Shown piece by piece: positions 1 through 8,546 of a stretch of 64,000 nt of DNA. Source of the stretch: Succiniclasticum ruminis DSM 9236 (lineage in GTDB: Bacteria; Bacillota; Negativicutes; Acidaminococcales; Acidaminococcaceae); assembly GCF_900112895.1 (NCBI RefSeq), contig NZ_FONL01000010.1, positions 1 through 64,000 on the forward strand, written 5' to 3'. A program made the translations under genes and the position numbers. Each line of letters begins with the position of its first letter. Position 1 is the first letter of the stretch. A model generated the notes under the pieces. The model searched no databases. It was not told the origin of the DNA and saw nothing but the letters and a program-made list of their open reading frames with translations.

Positions 1-49
1 TGAGAGCCAAATTACATGATGTACTTCCAAATATGGATTCCCGTTCTTA

Positions 50-310
50 TCAATAAATGGAGCAGCCTTTTCTATCTGGGCAAAACCAATCATCCAGGTC
101 GGTTCTCATATAACACTTACCACCGGCTATATTCTTTATTTCACTGCTGTCCAGTTCATAGTCGGCCAGTTCCGCCAGATACGTTTCCGCTTCCTCTTTT
201 GTCAGCTCATAACCGCCGGTCTTTGCCAGCGCAATCAGTTCATCGGCAGTTTTGCACTGCATGGCTTTTTCAATCATTTCTTTTGTGATTTCGTTTTTGT
301 TGATTGGCAT
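50..310 (-). CDS. Nif11-type leader peptide (RiPP-like precursor)
   Basis: This 86-aa protein has a helical N-terminal leader typical of the Nif11 family (about residues 5-55, rich in Glu, Ala and Lys) followed by the double-glycine motif IAGG at residues 61-64. The remaining 22 residues would be the core peptide, with Cys at 66, 77 and 83. In the family, leaders of this type are cut after Gly-Gly by C39-type transporters, and the cores are matured by various enzymes. No maturase or exporter is visible in this flank; they may lie left of the window. The start is set by a purine-rich GGGGG Shine-Dalgarno 8 nt upstream. The product, if any, is unknown. Confidence 0.7.
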   Translation of the reverse strand: MPINKNEITKEMIEKAMQCKTADELIALAKTGGYELTKEEAETYLAELADYELDSSEIKNIAGGKCYMRTDLDDWFCPDRKGCSIY

Positions 311-592
311 ACTATATCCCCCTTTTTAATAAAAATTCAATGGGTATCCATTTTATATTATTTATTATAAACGAAACACGAAAAACAAGCAACATTTGTT
401 GAGATAAACAACAATTTGTCAGTTATACGATACTCCATTTTCGTCGTATCGTATAACTAATAAAAATCTACATAATTCATTAATCTTAGTCACACAAATC
501 ACGATTTGTACGTGTTATACATTTGCGTTTTCAGTCAGTCATAATGCCCTTTACAAAGAGTATAATTAAGTCTGTTGTTTGACAATATGTGT
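311..592. other. Divergent intergenic region with palindromes
   Basis: This non-coding, AT-rich stretch separates the minus-strand Nif11 gene from the plus-strand Sel1 ORF. It holds a perfect 13-bp inverted repeat (421-433 and 446-458), a shorter palindrome ACAAAT-N4-ATTTGT (494-509), and related ATTTGTTG/CAACAAT half-sites near 393-418. A TATAAT box lies at 561-566 and a TTGACA hexamer at 579-584. The palindromes look like operator sites for a regulator controlling one or both genes. Confidence 0.45.
421..458. repeat. Perfect 13-bp inverted repeat
   Basis: The arms AGTTATACGATAC (421-433) and GTATCGTATAACT (446-458) are exact reverse complements around a 12-nt loop. There is no U-tract as in a classical terminator. 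The position between two divergent genes favours a protein-binding operator, though an RNA hairpin is possible. Confidence 0.6.
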
Positions 593-702
593 AAAAGTGC
601 GGCTCTATCAAAGCAGAAGAAGTAATACCGGCGATGGCGCATCGGTATCTCGCACTTTTCGGCACCGGCGACAGAGTTTAGTTCAGCCTTCTCTGCCGTC
701 AG
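590..702 (+). ncRNA. Candidate structured 5' leader of the Sel1 ORF
   Basis: An outer stem AAAAGTGCG (593-601)/CGCACTTTT (651-659) encloses an inner stem ATACCG (625-630)/CGGTAT (643-648). A further stem forms from GACAGAG (670-676) and CTCTGCCGTC (691-700). The outer stem ends in a short U run, so it could act as an attenuator or riboswitch expression platform. I could not match it to a known riboswitch class. The call rests on base pairing seen by eye only. Confidence 0.3.
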
Positions 703-732
703 TGCTATAAACATCGGGGGAAGGTATTTTCT

Positions 733-1062
733 ATGGAATATAGTTTTAATAAACCTAGAAATGAGTTTGAAAAACTGTTAAAGCGTGCAATAAAGGGTGA
801 AGCAAAAGCGCAATTCCTGGTTGGGGATTGTTATTATAGAGGTGACGGTGTCGAAAAAGATATTGCTTCAGCGCTTAATTGGTATCGCAAATCCGCTTTA
901 CAAGAATATCCCGAGGCGCTATGTATGCTGGGTAAATGTTATGATTATGGATACGGAGTGAGATTTAATCAAAGAGAAATTTTATTTATTTTTGCCAAAA
1001 CATGCCTTTCTCATAACTTAAATTATGGGTGTTTCTCTCAATTAATTTTTAAAATGAACTGA
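733..1062 (+). CDS. Short Sel1-repeat protein, probably truncated
   Basis: The first about 75 of 109 residues contain two Sel1-like (TPR-like) repeats, with the signatures AKAQFLVGDCYYRGDGV and PEALCMLGKCYDYGYGV. Sel1 proteins are protein-interaction scaffolds and usually have many repeats. Here the third repeat does not follow: the reading frame continues into an unrelated Phe/Ile-rich tail of about 33 residues and stops. This looks like a truncated or rearranged family member. There is no signal peptide. The start follows a GGGGGAAGG Shine-Dalgarno. A small hairpin follows the stop. Confidence 0.5.
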   Translation: MEYSFNKPRNEFEKLLKRAIKGEAKAQFLVGDCYYRGDGVEKDIASALNWYRKSALQEYPEALCMLGKCYDYGYGVRFNQREILFIFAKTCLSHNLNYGCFSQLIFKMN

Positions 1063-1078
1063 GGTTAACTGCCTCAGT
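1058..1078 (+). terminator. Hairpin at the stop of the Sel1 ORF
   Basis: ACTGAGG (1058-1064) and CCTCAGT (1072-1078) form a perfect 7-bp stem over a 7-nt loop, immediately at the ORF stop codon. No U-tract follows, so it may be a weak or factor-dependent terminator or a 3' stabilising hairpin. Confidence 0.35.
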
Positions 1079-1411
1079 CACCTGCTCCCCGTTTGGAATC
1101 AATCGGTTCTCATTTCTGCGTCCCGCTTTCCGCAATATTTTGAGACAAATTAAATAACCTGTGATATAATAATAGTAATATATATTTAAAGACATAAGGG
1201 GCTATAACAAAATAGCCCCATTAGCCCCTCGAGTTGCCTGTTGCTAGTTATAGCATGTTTTTTAAAAAGGGAAGGTACTATTGTAGTAAAATATCCCGGC
1301 AAAGCTGGGAGGATTTGCGATTTCTTGCAGCCAGTATGTCAATCTGCTTGCAAAATCGAGAAAATTTTCTTGAAATAATTTGCGAAAATTTTAGAGAGGC
1401 AGGTCAATTTT
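1063..1411 (+). promoter_or_regulatory. Autotransporter upstream region: promoter and leader hairpin
   Basis: This 349-bp gap has a TATAAT box at 1165-1170, preceded by TG to make an extended -10 (TGATATAAT), with a poor -35-like TTGAGA at 1140-1145. Downstream, GGGGCTA (1198-1204) and TAGCCCC (1213-1219) form a 7-bp hairpin in the transcribed leader, possibly an attenuator. A purine-rich AGAGAGG site precedes the autotransporter start at 1412. Nothing else recognisable is seen. Confidence 0.45.
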
Positions 1412-4400
1412 ATGAAACACATATCGAAACGAAGAGAATACTATACCGCGCTGTCCCGCAAGATTGCGGTGGGGCTGGCCTCCGGCCTGCTCTTTGTGGG
1501 GATTGGACAGTACCCGTCCATCGCGCTGGCTCATCCTGATTCCTCCACCACCGGCACATACAGCGCTACCGGAGACGTATCTGGCGGGATGTATACCGTA
1601 AATCCAGGGCTGCCTGTCACCACCGAGGCCGCCGGCGGCGCCGCTGTCAATCCGGACAAAATGGCGGTTTCTGTCACCAACAGTACCCTGACGGTGAACG
1701 GTGTACTGAATAACAGCGGCTACGGCGGCTATTCCCACCGCGACGCTCTTGCTGCTGCGGCGGCCGCGCAGAACAGCCTCGTATTGAACGGCACCATCCA
1801 GGTTACCGCCGACGACGATAATCTGTACGGTGCTTTCGGCGGCTTTGCCTATGCCGGACTGACGAATGCTCCTGTCGGTAGCAACGGCGTGCTTCGTGCA
1901 GAAGCGTCAGGCAATACCGTCACGGGTACGGGTGCAGACTCTACATTCCGTTTCGTCACCGATTTCAGCAAGGTGACCATCCCGGAAGTTACTGAGTACA
2001 GCCCGGGAACCATTTCCCCAGAAGCCGGCCTGGAACTTAAATCGGCTCTTATGGGCGGTTACGCCGCGACTTCGGTGATGAGCACCGAGGGCGCAGCGGG
2101 GAAACGGAATGCGCAGTCCGTTCGTGCGTCGGCCATAGCCGATAACAATACGGTAACGTTTTCCACGCTGAACCTGCAGCCGGTAGTTGAGGTCACGGGG
2201 CAGGACGGCTCTCAGGGGCAGGCTATTGAGTACCGCAGTATGGTGACGGCGGGCGGTGGCCAGGCTATGGCCCTGAATAACGCCAGGGGCAGTTATGTGG
2301 ACCACAGCGATACAAACATTGCCTCCGCCGATGGTAATACATTCACCGTCGGCACGCTGAATCTGGAAGAAACTGTCCAATCTGTTAGTGCCGAGCTGGA
2401 GCAGACCACCACGCTGAGCGGCGGCGACGCGCTGGCCCGATATCAGTCTCCCTCTTCCATGGAGAAGCTGAAAAGCGAAGATCCCCAGAAGAATGGTAAG
2501 GTGAGCATAATCACCGAGAGTTACCAGAATACTACATACAGCAATATCATCAATACGGCTACCGCAGACAACAATACGGAAACGCTGGACGCTATCATTC
2601 TTGGTGGCAAACTCAATACTGACGACCAAGGCCAGGCAGCTACTGACATTGAGGCCGAGGGAGAGTTGGAAGTAAGGGCCGGTCATGCGGAAGCTATTGT
2701 CTTCCTGAATGACAAGGACTCGAAGCTGGACGGTCTTGATAATAGCGCCCAGGCCAATGGCAACACCCTGACCGTCAGGAAGGTGGAACAGAATATCGAG
2801 CAGAGTACCAAGCAGGATGAACAAGGAACTGTCGTCCAGGCCTCCACTGTGACCATGATGCTGCATGGCGGCAATGCCCGGACAGAGATGACGCAAAATG
2901 GTACGAGCAACGTAAATTGGAAGAATGTCAGGAGCTCCGCTGCGGCGAACAGCAACACGATCACGCTGGAAGACATCAGTTCCAACGTGACGGAAAGCTC
3001 CCTGACCGGTGGCGCGGCTACTTCGGATATCTTGCTCATGGAGGGCAAGGGCGCCATGGAGGCGACTGTCGCTTCCAACACGGCCTCGGCTTCCGGAAAC
3101 ACGGCACAGATGGGCCTCTACGCGCCGGTGAATATGGGATTGGGCTGCGTCGTCAGCGGTGGTGTGGCTGACGTCTCCGTAGCGGCTCAAAACAATTTCA
3201 ACAACAATGCCGACACGGACAACGGATTGACGATGACCGTGGAAAACATGAATGCCGATGCCAGCCACAATACTATCAAAGTGGTGGGGAATGTCGACAG
3301 CAGTGGTAACAACCAGTCTGCTGCTACGACTATCACCGCTAACGGCGGCTCGGCCACGGCAGGTCTGAGTTTCGTCGGCGCCACGACGAATACATACATA
3401 AGCCGGGATACGGCTTCCTGGCAAAACGGCGCGATTACAGCCAATAACAACAATGTGGATCTGACCACCGCATATACCTATACAGCGGCTGGATCGGGCG
3501 CCCTGCCAAAGGCTGCCCTTCCCACCTTTACAGCGATGGGCGGCAATGCCAGCGGCAGCCTGGGCAATATGAATACCAACGCCAATGTGACGTTGGGAAA
3601 TCTGCGCCTGGAGAGTACTGGCAACGCAATCACCATCAATAATAGCATAAACATTACCGGCGCGCCGAAGGGCCAACTGGATACGAGCTATACACTGACC
3701 GGCGGCGCGGCCTCTTTCGGAATCAACAATACAGCGCCGGTGCTGACGGATCCGGCGGATTCGAAGAAAACGCTGCCAGTTACTCCCCAACCCTTCAATA
3801 TCGACAGCGCTGCGCTCACCATCACCGCCAGCAGCAATACCATCAATGTAACGGAGACCATCACGGGCACGGCGGGTTCGGCATCTGGGGAGACGGCTGG
3901 TTCTACAACCGTGGATACCATCGAAGGCGGCAATGCATCCTTCACCTATTTGGACGACGTAAGCGCCAAATCCACGGTCAGCCTCATACCCACTATTGAG
4001 GTTACCGGTAATACGGCTACGGTCACAAGCACGGATACCAGCAATGGCGACGTCGCGTCCATCGAAGGGAGCACCTACTCCGGCGGTACGGCAGCTTCCA
4101 GCATCACCAGCGGCAAGGCTCCGGTATCAGGCGAAACGGCAGTCACCTATACGACAGACAACACAATAAAGTATGCCCCAACGATGACCGTCAGCGGCAA
4201 CACACTGACCCTCTCCAGTACCTTTGACGCCTCCGCCAGTACGGCCGGAGACGGGACTACGGTCGGCGTCATCAGCGGCGGCAAGGCGAACCTCGATATC
4301 GTCAATTATGGAAATAACACCACGTTTGATGTCAGCCCACGGGCAGATGTGACGGGCAACACGGCCCAGGTCACCCTGAGCAACACGGCAGCGAGCAGCA

Positions 4401-6418
4401 CCTTTACGGGGCTCGCCCGGGCTTATGGCGGCGCGGCTGAGATGACCGTTACAAACGGCTCTGCTGAATCAAGTTCCAAGGACAGCTCGGGATCCGAGAC
4501 AAAAACGCCGGCTTCCAAGCCTCAGGGTCTTTCCTTTACCGCTTCGCCGGTACTGAATGCCAGCGGTAATACACTGACGGTTCAGGATACGGCCAGCGAT
4601 GGAGCCAGTGTGTCAAAAGCTACTGGTATCACGGGCCTTTACGGTGGACGCTCTGCAATTAAGATTTCGGATCTTGGCACTGACACCAGGGCCCTTGCGC
4701 TTTCCTCTGCCAAATTGACCGCCGATAATAACACCGTTACCACGAACCGATCCACAGTGGATGTCTACGGTGGCCAGGCGGCTATCGAGACGGATGCCCC
4801 GCTCACCGCCACAAATCTCACGATGAGCGCCAGCGGCAACGAAGTGAACATCGACGGCGACTGCGCTAAAGACGTTTATGGCGGCAACGTTCTGCTTTCA
4901 TCCAATATAACGCTTGCGGGTATGATGACCCTCAGCACGGATAACAACACCGTGAACTTCAACGCCGGCAACGTGCTTGGCGTGCTCTACGGCGGCCTGA
5001 TCAATAATGCCGGGGCGCTAAGTGTCGGCAAAGGAAACACGCTGAACGTGAGAGGTACTGGGCTTACAGCGAAAAATATCGCGGCATTCAACACGGTGAA
5101 CTTCTATACATCTCCCGGTAATATAAAGGATAAGACTCTTCTGACATTAAACGGCGGGCAACAGACGGACCTGTCCGGGACCCAGATTAATACCACGATT
5201 CATAAAGATTCGGAATTCGCCATTGGGGATGTGGTACATCTTCTCGCTAACGATGCGACCATCAAGACCGATGCGGCTACAGTTATTACAAACCCGACAC
5301 AGGGCGCGGTAATAGAATACAAGGGCGCTGCAAGGTTGAGCGCTGACGGGAAGAGCATCGATTTTATTGGTACAGACCGCTCCCTCACCGAGCAGTCCAA
5401 GTCGCTGACGGAGACTCGGGCTGCCGCCGCAACCTTGCTGAATTCCGGTGCGGATTTCTTCGCCTCCGCCGGTATCACCAATGCGGTCGATGCAGCGGTA
5501 CATGAGGCCTTTGGCAATGACGCGGACGCATCGGCAGGCACACACTCAGGCGGCGCCTCATCTGATGGCAGCAACGCGGAAAGTGGAAACGGCGCTGCCG
5601 GTAAGGCGCAAGTGGTACGGGGCGGCATCTTCGCTCCTTTCGCGGCCATGGGCGGATCTGACATGCGGGCTAAATCCGGCTCCTACGTTGATACACAGGG
5701 ATGGAATATCAATGTGGGCTTCGCACGTGCCCTGAAGAACAAGAACGGCACTATGACTTTCGGCCCCATCGTGGAATATGGGTGGGGTAACTATACTTCC
5801 CATCTGGACGATGGCACCCGGGGCGATGGCGATACAAAATTCTTCGGAGCCGGTGTATTCCTGCGGCAGAACAATACAAACGGTCTCTGGTACGAAGGGA
5901 GCCTCCGGGGGGGCCATATGAAGAGCGATTACCGGGGCAACCTGAACCGCTTAGATGTGACTTACGATACCAGCAACAACTATTTCGCTGCCCACATGGG
6001 TATCGGTAAAGTGAACAAGGTTAGCGAAAAAGGAAGCTTAGACATTTACACGAAACTTTTCTACGCTTATCAGGGCAGCGCCGGAGCGGATTTGTCCACG
6101 GGAGAGCATTTTGACTTTGGCTCTGTTAACTCAGTCCGTTGGCGCGTTGGAGGCAAATACACGCATCAGGTCAGCAAGACGGGGAGTATGTACGCAGGCC
6201 TCGCTTACGAATACGAGTTCAAGGGCAGCGCTACGGCCACCTATCTGGGTATGAACACGCCCAGCCCGAGCATCAAAGGAGGCAGCGGTCTTCTGGAATT
6301 GGGATATAGGATGAAACCGGGCGCCAAGAGCCCGATGACCCTGGATTTCGGTCTGAATCTCTGGACAGGGAAGAGGAGGGGTATCGGCGGCGTCCTCAGC
6401 GCAAGCTGGAAGTTCTAA
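1412..6418 (+). CDS. Large type V autotransporter adhesin
   Basis: This 1668-aa protein has a signal peptide (positive n-region, hydrophobic stretch about 18-40, likely cleavage after SIALA). A very long Ser/Thr/Asn-rich passenger (about 45-1390) shows degenerate repeats of the type SGNTLT/ADNNTV followed by Gly-Gly, typical of a beta-helix. An autotransporter beta-barrel follows (about 1410-1668) and ends in Trp-Lys-Phe, the C-terminal Phe signal read by the BAM machinery. It is expected to sit in the outer membrane and display the passenger for adhesion or biofilm formation. This gene is the clearest sign that the host is a diderm. A strong terminator lies about 75 nt downstream, so it appears monocistronic. 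The ligand is unknown. Confidence 0.9.
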   Translation: MKHISKRREYYTALSRKIAVGLASGLLFVGIGQYPSIALAHPDSSTTGTYSATGDVSGGMYTVNPGLPVTTEAAGGAAVNPDKMAVSVTNSTLTVNGVLNNSGYGGYSHRDALAAAAAAQNSLVLNGTIQVTADDDNLYGAFGGFAYAGLTNAPVGSNGVLRAEASGNTVTGTGADSTFRFVTDFSKVTIPEVTEYSPGTISPEAGLELKSALMGGYAATSVMSTEGAAGKRNAQSVRASAIADNNTVTFSTLNLQPVVEVTGQDGSQGQAIEYRSMVTAGGGQAMALNNARGSYVDHSDTNIASADGNTFTVGTLNLEETVQSVSAELEQTTTLSGGDALARYQSPSSMEKLKSEDPQKNGKVSIITESYQNTTYSNIINTATADNNTETLDAIILGGKLNTDDQGQAATDIEAEGELEVRAGHAEAIVFLNDKDSKLDGLDNSAQANGNTLTVRKVEQNIEQSTKQDEQGTVVQASTVTMMLHGGNARTEMTQNGTSNVNWKNVRSSAAANSNTITLEDISSNVTESSLTGGAATSDILLMEGKGAMEATVASNTASASGNTAQMGLYAPVNMGLGCVVSGGVADVSVAAQNNFNNNADTDNGLTMTVENMNADASHNTIKVVGNVDSSGNNQSAATTITANGGSATAGLSFVGATTNTYISRDTASWQNGAITANNNNVDLTTAYTYTAAGSGALPKAALPTFTAMGGNASGSLGNMNTNANVTLGNLRLESTGNAITINNSINITGAPKGQLDTSYTLTGGAASFGINNTAPVLTDPADSKKTLPVTPQPFNIDSAALTITASSNTINVTETITGTAGSASGETAGSTTVDTIEGGNASFTYLDDVSAKSTVSLIPTIEVTGNTATVTSTDTSNGDVASIEGSTYSGGTAASSITSGKAPVSGETAVTYTTDNTIKYAPTMTVSGNTLTLSSTFDASASTAGDGTTVGVISGGKANLDIVNYGNNTTFDVSPRADVTGNTAQVTLSNTAASSTFTGLARAYGGAAEMTVTNGSAESSSKDSSGSETKTPASKPQGLSFTASPVLNASGNTLTVQDTASDGASVSKATGITGLYGGRSAIKISDLGTDTRALALSSAKLTADNNTVTTNRSTVDVYGGQAAIETDAPLTATNLTMSASGNEVNIDGDCAKDVYGGNVLLSSNITLAGMMTLSTDNNTVNFNAGNVLGVLYGGLINNAGALSVGKGNTLNVRGTGLTAKNIAAFNTVNFYTSPGNIKDKTLLTLNGGQQTDLSGTQINTTIHKDSEFAIGDVVHLLANDATIKTDAATVITNPTQGAVIEYKGAARLSADGKSIDFIGTDRSLTEQSKSLTETRAAAATLLNSGADFFASAGITNAVDAAVHEAFGNDADASAGTHSGGASSDGSNAESGNGAAGKAQVVRGGIFAPFAAMGGSDMRAKSGSYVDTQGWNINVGFARALKNKNGTMTFGPIVEYGWGNYTSHLDDGTRGDGDTKFFGAGVFLRQNNTNGLWYEGSLRGGHMKSDYRGNLNRLDVTYDTSNNYFAAHMGIGKVNKVSEKGSLDIYTKLFYAYQGSAGADLSTGEHFDFGSVNSVRWRVGGKYTHQVSKTGSMYAGLAYEYEFKGSATATYLGMNTPSPSIKGGSGLLELGYRMKPGAKSPMTLDFGLNLWTGKRRGIGGVLSASWKF

Positions 6419-6493
6419 GGAAAAAACTGCAACCGGCTTGGCGGAATAACGATAAACCGTACCATGTCACGAAGACAATACAATACTATTTTG

Positions 6494-6524
6494 AAACGCT
6501 GGCAGCTTCAAGTTGCCAGCGTTT
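6494..6524 (+). terminator. Rho-independent terminator after the autotransporter
   Basis: AAACGCTGGCA (6494-6504) and TGCCAGCGTTT (6514-6524) form a perfect 11-bp stem over a 9-nt loop, followed by ATTTCC. It is placed correctly to end the autotransporter transcript. Confidence 0.75.
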
Positions 6525-6721
6525 ATTTCCTGTCTGGTATATCCAGCATCTTTTCAGTCATGTCGGCGTTTTGAAAAGCGGAATCCCTCAGTTCCATCAA
6601 AAGGACTCTGATGAACTGTTCATGGCTAAACATAATCTCTTTGTATCGAAGGCAAAACATATTTGTTTTTAGAGATATCATTCATTACTTCAGCAATCGT
6701 TAACGGGGTTTCATATGCCAT
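6523..6721 (-). pseudogene. Remnant of a DUF262 (GmrSD-type) gene
   Basis: From an ATG at 6721, preceded by a GAGAGGG Shine-Dalgarno, the frame reads 31 residues beginning MAYETPLTIAEVMNDI and including LPSIQRDYV, then hits a TAG at 6628. This matches the usual N-terminus of DUF262 proteins (GmrS/DUF262 nucleotide-dependent restriction), in which the QRE/D-F/Y-V motif is normally followed by Trp. A second short open frame (6633-6523, 36 codons) continues out of frame. I read this as a truncated, decayed defence gene at the prophage edge. The family call rests on one short motif. Confidence 0.4.
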
Positions 6722-6802
6722 TTTAATATCCCTCTCTTTCAGCAAAAAAATTCAAATATGCCAAAATTATATATGTAATACTATTATAGCATATTAAAAG
6801 GA

Positions 6803-6856
6803 CAAAATAACCCCCTGCCCACCGCTAATCAACTTATTTTAGCGATAGACAGGGGT
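6803..6856 (-). terminator. Terminator of the recombinase operon
   Basis: On the minus strand the sequence forms a compound hairpin: CCCCTG with CAGGGG, and CGCTAA with TTAGCG inside it. It is followed by GTTATTTT. It lies about 60 nt past the stop of the last recombinase and would close that operon. Confidence 0.6.
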
Positions 6857-6914
6857 TTCATTTTTACGCATATAAATACTCGCCCTGGCCTCTGAAAACG
6901 TGCCACAGCCCGTT

Positions 6915-8546
6915 TTATGAGGTCGTTTTTTTCCGGGATGCCGTTCTTGTGCGGGATTTGACCAGATCACCCAGCGGAACCTCGATTTCCATGCCATCCC
7001 GGAAGATAACCGTCACCCTCTCCTCATCATTCACGACCATATGGTCCAGAAGGTTGCACCAGAGACGTTCGTCAAATTCGGTGACGGCATCTCCGAGATG
7101 GTCGATGGTAGCTTTGACGGATTCGAAATACAACCTCTTTGTTTGTCGTTTCTCTAACTCAATCTTGCATTCCTCATATTTCTTTAACGCATCATCATAC
7201 TCGTCCTCCAAGACTTTCCGCTTGGCTTCATATTCTGCCTTTTGCTCTGGGGAATATATCAGCGCGCCTTCAAGCCGTACTTCCTGCAAGGCCTTACGCT
7301 TATCATCATACTTATTCATCTTGGCTTCCAGTTCCTTAACGGCGAACAGTTCTTCATTGATGGCCATCAGGTTATCGGCCAACTCGTTTTTCCCACGCAG
7401 CCGTTCGTTCAGCGCGGTCAGGAAGAATCTCTGGAGCTCCTCCTTCGTGAACCATCCGGTCTCGCAGTATGTCTTTTTGTGGTATTTGTTACGGCACCGG
7501 AAGATTACTTTTCTGTATTTGTCATTGGAATGCCAGGTTGCCTCTGCAAACCAGTCACCGCAGCATCCGCACTTCACCTTGCAGGAATATGCGTCCTTCC
7601 CACGCCACATAAGCTTTGATCCTTTACGTTTCTGGCGTTCCGCCTGCACTGCGTCGAACATCTCCTTACTGACGATGGCCGGGTGGCTGTTTTCAATATA
7701 ATACTTGGGCAGTTCGCCTTTGTTCACCTTCTGCTTCTTCGTCAGGAAGTCCGGCACATACCGTTTCTGCAGAAGCGCGGAGCCCTTGTATTTCTCGTTG
7801 GTCAGGATGCTGCGAACCGTTCCGGTATGCCAGCGGGGACCGCCTGCCGGACTCTTCACCCCCATCCCTTCCAACCTGTGGCATATCTGGGCGAAGGTCA
7901 GCCCATCCAGATACCATTGGTAAATCAACCGGACAGTCTCCGCCTGCTCCTCGTTGATGACCGGCTTGTAGTCAGGCCCGGGGTCATAACCCAGAAAAAT
8001 CTTGTAAGGCATGTTGAACTTCCCCTCGGCCATGCGTTTCCGCCTGCCCCACTTGGTGTTCTCGGATATGGACCGGCTCTCTTCCTGGGCCAAGGAGGAC
8101 ATAATGGTGATGAGGAGTTCCCCCGAGGCGTCCAATGTTTTGATGCCCTCTTTCTCAAACTCCACCTCGACGCCTTTTTCTTTCAGCTTGCGAATCGTTG
8201 TCAGGCAGTCCACCGTGTTCCGAGCGAACCGGCTGATGGATTTTGTGAGGATCAGGTCGATTTTGCCGTCCATGGCATCGGCTATCATCTGCTTGAATCC
8301 CTCACGGTGCGCTGTGCTTGTACCACTGATGCCCTCGTCGGAATAAACCCCCACGAATTCCCAGTCCGGATTCCCTTTGATGTGTTCCGTATAATACTTT
8401 ACCTGCATCTCATAGCTGGTCTGCTGTTCCTCCAAATCCGTGGAGACACGCGCATACGCCGCCACCTTCCTGGCGATTTTCTTTCCGTCCGCTGTCGCCG
8501 TGAAAGGATTTATCGTCGCCGGTATCGTTTGCACAACAGGATTCAT
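6915..8546 (-). CDS. Large serine recombinase (site-specific, phage integration)
   Basis: This 543-aa enzyme has the resolvase/invertase catalytic domain (about 25-175) with the nucleophile motif AYARVSTD. A Recombinase domain follows (about 190-300), then a zinc-ribbon region with CGCC and later Cys residues (about 320-370), and a long coiled coil (about 395-480). This is the architecture of the large serine integrases that mediate phage or ICE integration. Its start overlaps the stop of the preceding recombinase by 4 nt (ATGA), behind a GGAAGGAGG Shine-Dalgarno, so the two are translationally coupled. Which of the pair integrates and which assists is not evident. Confidence 0.92.
   Translation of the reverse strand: MNPVVQTIPATINPFTATADGKKIARKVAAYARVSTDLEEQQTSYEMQVKYYTEHIKGNPDWEFVGVYSDEGISGTSTAHREGFKQMIADAMDGKIDLILTKSISRFARNTVDCLTTIRKLKEKGVEVEFEKEGIKTLDASGELLITIMSSLAQEESRSISENTKWGRRKRMAEGKFNMPYKIFLGYDPGPDYKPVINEEQAETVRLIYQWYLDGLTFAQICHRLEGMGVKSPAGGPRWHTGTVRSILTNEKYKGSALLQKRYVPDFLTKKQKVNKGELPKYYIENSHPAIVSKEMFDAVQAERQKRKGSKLMWRGKDAYSCKVKCGCCGDWFAEATWHSNDKYRKVIFRCRNKYHKKTYCETGWFTKEELQRFFLTALNERLRGKNELADNLMAINEELFAVKELEAKMNKYDDKRKALQEVRLEGALIYSPEQKAEYEAKRKVLEDEYDDALKKYEECKIELEKRQTKRLYFESVKATIDHLGDAVTEFDERLWCNLLDHMVVNDEERVTVIFRDGMEIEVPLGDLVKSRTRTASRKKTTS

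Noticed and set aside
1907-3790. Long open frames antisense to the autotransporter
   Set aside because: They mirror the repetitive codon pattern of the passenger, have no ribosome sites, and their translations are low-complexity without domains.
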